Source: JAJDIA01 sp031555145
Lineage (GTDB): Bacteria; Bacteroidota; Bacteroidia; Bacteroidales; Tannerellaceae
DNA: 64,000 nucleotides
Direction: 5' to 3'
Assembly (NCBI GenBank): GCA_031555145.1
Contig: JAVBUR010000072.1
Location: 14,845-78,844 of the forward strand
Under the pieces are notes generated by a model, which was not told the origin of the DNA, did not search any database, and saw nothing but the letters and a program-made list of their open reading frames with translations. The translations under genes were made by a program, and so were the position numbers. How positions within the stretch are numbered: the stretch's first letter is position 1; each line of letters begins with the position of its first letter. Below are positions 59,469-64,000 of this stretch, piece by piece.

Positions 59469-61853
59469 TCATCTGATACTTGTTTTCAGATAGGTGGCGA
59501 ATGATTCGCAGTTGCTGACCAGGTCGTCGTAATAGGCGGGGTATTCACGGGCGATTTGCTGGTAATATTTGTTTTCGTCGAAGAGGCGTTGCTGCACCTT
59601 ATCGTAATCGTCGCTCCAATAGTGGGGGGCGGGATTGACGTTGTGGAACAAGTGGTAGGATTCACAACGGGCGGCCATGCGGAGGCAAAGGGCGGCAAAT
59701 CGTTTATTTTTACCGGCGGCTTTTTGGGCTTTGAGGTAGTAGTTTTTGGCATGGAGGCAACCGAAATAGTCGTCGTCGTCTTCAAGTCCGGCCGGAGTGG
59801 CACTGACTGTCCAGTAGTAGCGTTTCATCATCCATGAGTTGCCGTATTGAGTCATGTTGAAATAGGCGTTACCGATGAGGAAGTAGCAGTAGTCGCGGTC
59901 TTTGTTGCGGGGGTTGGCTGCTTGTTGCAGCAGGTCGATAATCTTCTCGGTCAGTTCACGTTTGTTGTAGGTGATGGTATCGGCATCCGTGTGTTGATGT
60001 TCGGTGTAGAAATCAGTATAGAAGGGATTGGCATCGAGGTAGTCTTTGTAATAATACCGGTCTGAGTTCCATAGGGTATCGTTGACCGATTGGAAGGCTT
60101 GTAGAGCCTGGTTGAGGTTGTCCTGACGCATGTATTTGGTGCCAAGCAGGTCGTAGAGCCTGTCTGTTGCAGATGTGATCCGTTCGTATTTCCAATGAGA
60201 GAAGGCGTCTTGTTTGGTGTCATTGTTTTGAATGTCCGAGAGGAGCGCTTCTACCTGTTCAGGGGTGTATTCGGCGTCCATATAGAAGAAGTAGCTGGTG
60301 TAGTAGTCGGCATAGAGGGTGCAGTGTCTTTGTTTGGTACGCCAGTAAACACCTGAAAAGTCCCAGTCGGGATATTCTTCGCTGGTCTTGCTCTTTTTTG
60401 AGTATAGCAGGGCGGCATCGGTGGTATTGTTTCTGAACTCTAATTCGCGGCCAATGGCGAAGATGAACCGGGAATCGTCGTCGTATTTCATCAGGGCGGT
60501 TTTGACAGGATCCAAAATAATGGCATTGCCCGATTGCTGACGGGAGGTATGCGTCAGGGCTTCCAGTTTTTCCCGGAAGGCAAGGGCATCCGGGGACAGG
60601 GTGTTGAGCCAGGGGGAACGAGTTTCGTGCAGAACGGCGTCATAGTCGCCTACCATAAAAAGGAGGTAGGCTTTTGCTGTTTGCCAGAGGGCAGGGTTTT
60701 GGACTTTGCGAAAGTCGGCTTTTGAGATGAAATCAAGGACTTCGCGGGCATACTGGCGGTCTTCGACGGACCGTTGCAGCATGATGTCGGGGTTGTATTC
60801 CTGTTCGCGGGCTTCCCACCATCCGGTTGTATGGCTGTCTTTATACATAGAGGGGCCGAGTTCAGTGTAGTATGGGGAGCATATCCAGTCTTCGAGTTTA
60901 TTTACTTCCCTGAGCAGCAAGAAGTCTAGGCCGTCGAAAGCAGGGTTATTCTCATAGATTTGTTGCAGGGCAGGTAGTCCTTGGGCGGGGTTGCGGACGC
61001 CATAGAGGAGGTATATGGCTGATTGTTCGAGGGGGTTGGCGGTTTGTTGAAGTACTTCGGCGATCGGGATCTTCCGGTCGGTATACTGGCAGGTCATGAA
61101 ACGCTTATCGGGGGCACTGGCGAAGACTTGTGCGAAAAGGTAGTTCCGGTATGGGCTATTTTCAATGGAAAGGCAATAAAAGTAGGTGCTCCAGTAGTAG
61201 ATGATGTCTTTACGATGGCTTTTTTCGAAGATGGCTTTGTAGAGTTTCCGGATCACGTCTTTGTTACCATCATAGTAAGCGAGGCGGATGGCGAGGAAAG
61301 CGTACCGGGATTTGAGGTCTTCGTCTTTCAGGCGGTTAATGGCGGATTGGGCGCGTTCGATCAGTTCATTCCGTTCCGGGATTTTGACTGTTTCGTGGCG
61401 TTCCCAGGGATCGTCGTAGGATATATTGTAGAATTCGCATGATTTGGCGAAATTGAGGTATTCGATGGCCTCGAAGTCTTTGTTGACAGAGAGATAGCGA
61501 ATGAAACTGTTTGCGTCCTTTTTATCGGCAATGATGAGAGGATCGTTATAGACGGTTTCATAGATATCCTGAAGGGTGGGTTTGTTGCCGCAGCGTTGTT
61601 GCCACAAGAGGATGTTGGCCTGTTTCCCGGACTGAGTGCCGTTGGCATTTTCGTCGCTTACGCCGCCGTAGGTATCGTAGTAATAGAGCAGGGAGGTGTA
61701 ATTGAAGAGGGTATAGTTATTCAGGTTGAAACATTTCGGGTTCAACAGGTTAAAGCGGACATCTTCGCCGTAAGGGTAATAGGATCCGCAGGCGTGTGTC
61801 TGGAGGCATGCGCTACTGAGTAAACTGATCGTAAAAAGAATGAAGCGTTTCAT
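59469..61853 (-). CDS. Large secreted conserved hypothetical protein with helical repeats
   Basis: This 794-residue protein begins with a signal sequence (FILFTISLLSSACLQTHACG; either Cys could be lipidated). It then has a long helical array resembling TPR/SEL1 repeats, including NRLKDEDLKSRYAFLAIRLA, KAYLLFMVGDYDAVLHE and YCYFLIGNAYFNMTQYGNSW. The repeat NPLEQSAIYLLYGVRNP is also notable. No enzyme motif is visible. It starts inside the upstream lipoprotein gene (41-nt overlap), so the two products are made together. Homologous secreted proteins are found across Bacteroidales without known function. Confidence 0.7.
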   Translation of the reverse strand: MKRFILFTISLLSSACLQTHACGSYYPYGEDVRFNLLNPKCFNLNNYTLFNYTSLLYYYDTYGGVSDENANGTQSGKQANILLWQQRCGNKPTLQDIYETVYNDPLIIADKKDANSFIRYLSVNKDFEAIEYLNFAKSCEFYNISYDDPWERHETVKIPERNELIERAQSAINRLKDEDLKSRYAFLAIRLAYYDGNKDVIRKLYKAIFEKSHRKDIIYYWSTYFYCLSIENSPYRNYLFAQVFASAPDKRFMTCQYTDRKIPIAEVLQQTANPLEQSAIYLLYGVRNPAQGLPALQQIYENNPAFDGLDFLLLREVNKLEDWICSPYYTELGPSMYKDSHTTGWWEAREQEYNPDIMLQRSVEDRQYAREVLDFISKADFRKVQNPALWQTAKAYLLFMVGDYDAVLHETRSPWLNTLSPDALAFREKLEALTHTSRQQSGNAIILDPVKTALMKYDDDSRFIFAIGRELEFRNNTTDAALLYSKKSKTSEEYPDWDFSGVYWRTKQRHCTLYADYYTSYFFYMDAEYTPEQVEALLSDIQNNDTKQDAFSHWKYERITSATDRLYDLLGTKYMRQDNLNQALQAFQSVNDTLWNSDRYYYKDYLDANPFYTDFYTEHQHTDADTITYNKRELTEKIIDLLQQAANPRNKDRDYCYFLIGNAYFNMTQYGNSWMMKRYYWTVSATPAGLEDDDDYFGCLHAKNYYLKAQKAAGKNKRFAALCLRMAARCESYHLFHNVNPAPHYWSDDYDKVQQRLFDENKYYQQIAREYPAYYDDLVSNCESFATYLKTSIR

Positions 61854-62853
61854 AACTATATTGTTGCCTGTTTTTACTGTCGAGATGAAATAGGGCCACG
61901 GTAAACGGATGGTCCAAGCGGAGGTATTTTTTCAATAGGGAGATACTTTTCAGGGTTTCTTCGGCTGAAGATTCTTCCAGTTTTACTTTATCGCCTTTGC
62001 GAAGGTAGAAATCGCCGAGTTGGATGTCCTCTTGTGCTTCATACCAAAGGGGTTTGAGGGGTTTGAGGGACGATAGGGGCAGTTGGGTGGTATCCCAGTT
62101 CAGCACTCCTTTGAATTGGTTGTTCTGGTAGATGTACAGCCAGGCATACACCGGAAGGGCGATATCGAGGTGGATGGGATATTTGGGGGTCCTTTTCAGG
62201 TACAGTTCGAGTTCGCGGTTGTTCTGGATGGAATTCTCATCTTCTTGTGCCAGCGGGGGAAGCAGGTTGTAGCACATGAGGGTGGCTTTTTCGACAGGGG
62301 GGATTCCCATTTTCTGCCGGTATTTGTAGGGATAAAGCCGAAGGGTGCATGAGATGGTCTTCGTGGTCTTTTTCCGAAGGGATTCGAGGAGTTGGAAGTA
62401 GGTGTCGCGGGTGGTTCCGGTCCAGTCGCAGTCTATCTGTATTTCGTTATAGTCGATTTTTCGGGTAGGCATGTTCTGACGATATAGTTTGTCGATGAAA
62501 TAGATTATGTTGACGGCCAGGGTGTCGATGATGGTTTGAGAGGCGCTGCCTAATACTTCGTTGCGGATATAGACAGTGGGGATGATTTCGAGGGAATCAT
62601 GCGTGTCGCGGATATGCAGGATGGATTTTGATGCAGGTTTATTGTGAAATACCTCGTCTTTTTCGATCTCGAAGAATTTGACGTACAGTTTTTGGGGTCT
62701 CAGTTCCTGTATCTGGGCCAGTTCTTCTTTGTCAAACTGATATTCGTTGCTTTTCCAGTAGTAGAAAGCGCGCTCAACAGGGGTGCTGTTATCTGTACAG
62801 GAGAACTGTAGTATGCAGCATGCGATTAATAATAGACTGTGGCTGAATTTCAT
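61813..62853 (-). CDS. Conserved hypothetical lipoprotein, possible TIM-barrel glycosidase-like fold
   Basis: A lipoprotein signal (LLLIACCILQFSC, Cys near 19) starts at the ATG at 62853; an ATG four codons upstream is possible. The body contains EIQIDCDWTGTTRDTYFQLL, CTLRLYPYK, ATLMCYNLLPP and YPIHLDIALPVYAWLYIY. The strand-helix rhythm with Asp and Glu at strand ends recalls a TIM barrel of glycoside hydrolase type, but I could not place a family. It follows the EamA gene by 17 nt and overlaps the next gene by 41 nt. Confidence 0.68.
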   Translation of the reverse strand: MKFSHSLLLIACCILQFSCTDNSTPVERAFYYWKSNEYQFDKEELAQIQELRPQKLYVKFFEIEKDEVFHNKPASKSILHIRDTHDSLEIIPTVYIRNEVLGSASQTIIDTLAVNIIYFIDKLYRQNMPTRKIDYNEIQIDCDWTGTTRDTYFQLLESLRKKTTKTISCTLRLYPYKYRQKMGIPPVEKATLMCYNLLPPLAQEDENSIQNNRELELYLKRTPKYPIHLDIALPVYAWLYIYQNNQFKGVLNWDTTQLPLSSLKPLKPLWYEAQEDIQLGDFYLRKGDKVKLEESSAEETLKSISLLKKYLRLDHPFTVALFHLDSKNRQQYSYETLHSFYDQFTQ

Positions 62854-62870
62854 CCTGTTATACAAATTTT

Positions 62871-63776
62871 TTATCTATTAACCATTTGCTCCCGCGACTT
62901 GCTTTGGGTGACAACATAGACACCGACAAAGATCAACATGGAGGCCAGTCCTTTTGTCCAACCGAAAGTTCCGACACCAATCAGGACAGAGACAAGAGCG
63001 CCGACGATGGGTTGTACGTAGTTGTACATGCCGACGATGGTGGGACGGAGGGTTTTCTGGCCGATTATGACAAGGATATAAGCAACAAAGGTTCCGAACA
63101 GGACAACAAAACCGACTTCGAGCCAAACGTCCAAGGGGAAGGTACTGCCCATCATTTGCGACAGGTCATGATAGGAAATGGGGATAAAGCAGATGGATGC
63201 ATAGAAAAACATCCATTTCATCAATGTAAAGACATTGTAGCGGGAGATAAGTTTTTTGAAAATAGTGAGGTAGCAAGCAAAGCTGATCTGGGCACCGAGG
63301 CACATAAGGTCTCCCCAAATACTTCCGTCACCTTCCGTCCCGCCGTGGTTACTCAGGATAAGCATAAGGGCGCCGGCTGCTCCGATAAGCACACCCGACA
63401 CTTTCATTGGCGTAATGGGTTCCTTCAGGAACAGGGCCGCCAGTATCATCGTGATGACAGGCGATGAAGTCGTGATAACCGTTGCATCTATCGGCGAGGT
63501 AAGCGATAATCCGAAGATGAACAGTCCCTGGTTACAAACAATCCCCAGTAGAGCCGCAAAGAACAACAGAACCAGATCGCGCTTGCTCACCTTTTCCTTA
63601 GGAGCCAACAAAGACGCTATCCAGAAACAGATGGCAGCGCCAATCATACGCATGGCGGCCAAGGAAAGGCCGGAGATACCGGCATCCATTGCCAGTTTAC
63701 CGATCGGGGACATAAGCCCCCACATAGTTCCTGCTCCCAAGAGGGCGAAGTGGGCTTTTATATGTTTACGATTCAT
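62871..63776 (-). CDS. EamA/DMT-family transporter
   Basis: This 301-residue protein has ten hydrophobic helices in two EamA repeats (FALLGAGTMWGLMSPIGKLA; GDLMCLGAQISFACYLTIFK) and a conserved ATVITTSSPVITMILAALFL segment. DMT exporters move amino acids or other metabolites; the substrate is unknown. TATCTTTG on the minus strand at 63796-63803 is a good -7 box, so it probably heads the operon that continues into the two hypothetical genes. Confidence 0.92.
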   Translation of the reverse strand: MNRKHIKAHFALLGAGTMWGLMSPIGKLAMDAGISGLSLAAMRMIGAAICFWIASLLAPKEKVSKRDLVLLFFAALLGIVCNQGLFIFGLSLTSPIDATVITTSSPVITMILAALFLKEPITPMKVSGVLIGAAGALMLILSNHGGTEGDGSIWGDLMCLGAQISFACYLTIFKKLISRYNVFTLMKWMFFYASICFIPISYHDLSQMMGSTFPLDVWLEVGFVVLFGTFVAYILVIIGQKTLRPTIVGMYNYVQPIVGALVSVLIGVGTFGWTKGLASMLIFVGVYVVTQSKSREQMVNR

Positions 63777-63795
63777 TACTCACCTTTATAGCTGA

Positions 63796-63803
63796 CAAAG
63801 ATA
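63796..63803 (-). promoter_or_regulatory. -7 box of the EamA gene
   Basis: TATCTTTG on the minus strand, 19 nt before the ATG. Confidence 0.45.
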
Positions 63804-64000
63804 GTATTTCTAAGTATAAGAAGATAATCGACACGCTGATAGCAGATTCAGATTCAACGAGACTTGAAAGTAATTGGGTGTTCGTCGCGACGATGAATGC
63901 CCGGTCACGGGCATCGTGTTGGTAGCCGTGGGTGCTGGCGAAGCCGAGCCCACGGTCAATTGGAATAACAACAATTATCATGCGCCGCGTCAGCGGTGCC
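63804..64000. other. Right-edge segment with coding-like but startless sequence
   Basis: From about 63874 a plus-strand frame is open to the window edge and reads LGVRRDDECPVTGIVLVAV, GAGEAEPTVNWNNNNYHAPRQ. It has no start codon, is richer in G+C than the neighbouring intergenic DNA, and the minus strand is also open. The Asn-rich NWNNNNYHAP stretch, made of AAT/AAC codons, recalls variable or template repeats or the C-terminus of a sulfatase-modifying-factor-like protein. It may be a gene remnant or the edge of a repeat continuing beyond the window. Confidence 0.3.

Noticed and set aside
1..64000. tRNA, rRNA, CRISPR arrays, complete insertion sequences, prophage or integrative element
   Set aside because: No cloverleaf, regular spaced repeats, transposase, integrase or structural phage gene was recognised; KilA-N and YhcG genes stand alone.

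Overview
The window looks like chromosomal DNA of a gut Bacteroidales bacterium, most likely Parabacteroides or Bacteroides. It carries a SusC/SusD glycan locus with an ECF sigma/FecR pair, many Sec or lipoprotein signal peptides, several TonB-dependent receptors, and upstream regions with the Bacteroides-type -7 box TAnnTTTG. I saw no rRNA, tRNA, CRISPR array, phage or complete insertion sequence.

Layout. 1-12.9 kb (all minus): a polysaccharide utilization locus (PUL) read from the right: ECF sigma factor, FecR anti-sigma, SusC, SusD, a two-domain esterase, a GH2 beta-galactosidase-like enzyme and a FAD-dependent oxidoreductase cut by the window edge. A probable antisense small RNA lies on the plus strand in the susC leader. 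13.2-18.6 kb: DinB-like protein, a double SGNH esterase, a CorA/ACP phosphodiesterase/polysaccharide deacetylase operon and a cupin. 18.8-21.4 kb: an alkylation-repair cluster (AlkA-like glycosylase, ABM-domain protein, Ada, and an alkyltransferase-like protein lacking the catalytic Cys). 21.5-31.3 kb (plus): acyltransferase, Fur-family regulator, heavy-metal P-type ATPase, TonB receptor, LytS/LytTR two-component pair, and a YhcG-type nuclease.

31.3-42.9 kb (minus): two transcription units that appear to form one regulon: an RND efflux operon (MFP, RND, outer-membrane factor) and a mixed operon (two OB-fold proteins, a frameshifted flavin reductase, a TRAP-type binding protein, an aldo/keto reductase). 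The same exact 40-bp sequence lies 15 bp upstream of the predicted -7 box of both. Two tandem AraC regulators next to the efflux operon are the obvious candidate activators. A 218-bp MITE-like element with 61-bp inverted ends sits between the pump operon and the regulators.

43-50 kb: a KilA-N protein with a perfect 26-bp palindrome inside its coding sequence, then an iron/siderophore operon laid out like XusABC (TonB receptor, DUF4374 lipoprotein, PepSY membrane protein) with an added esterase. 50-52.7 kb: DUF3788 protein, an AraC-GyrI regulator, and a tight three-gene module (XRE regulator, DUF3990 ADP-ribosyltransferase-like protein, small DUF3791-like protein) behind a 28-bp inverted-repeat operator; this is probably a toxin-antitoxin or defence system and is a leading candidate for a little-described system here. 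52.7-57.3 kb: a degenerate metallo-beta-lactamase-fold protein, HxlR regulator, aldo/keto reductase, zinc alcohol dehydrogenase and cupin. 57.5-64 kb: a class A beta-lactamase with an RTG motif, a GNAT fusion protein, two overlapping conserved hypothetical genes, and an EamA exporter. All functional calls rest on sequence reading and recall of families; no database search was run.
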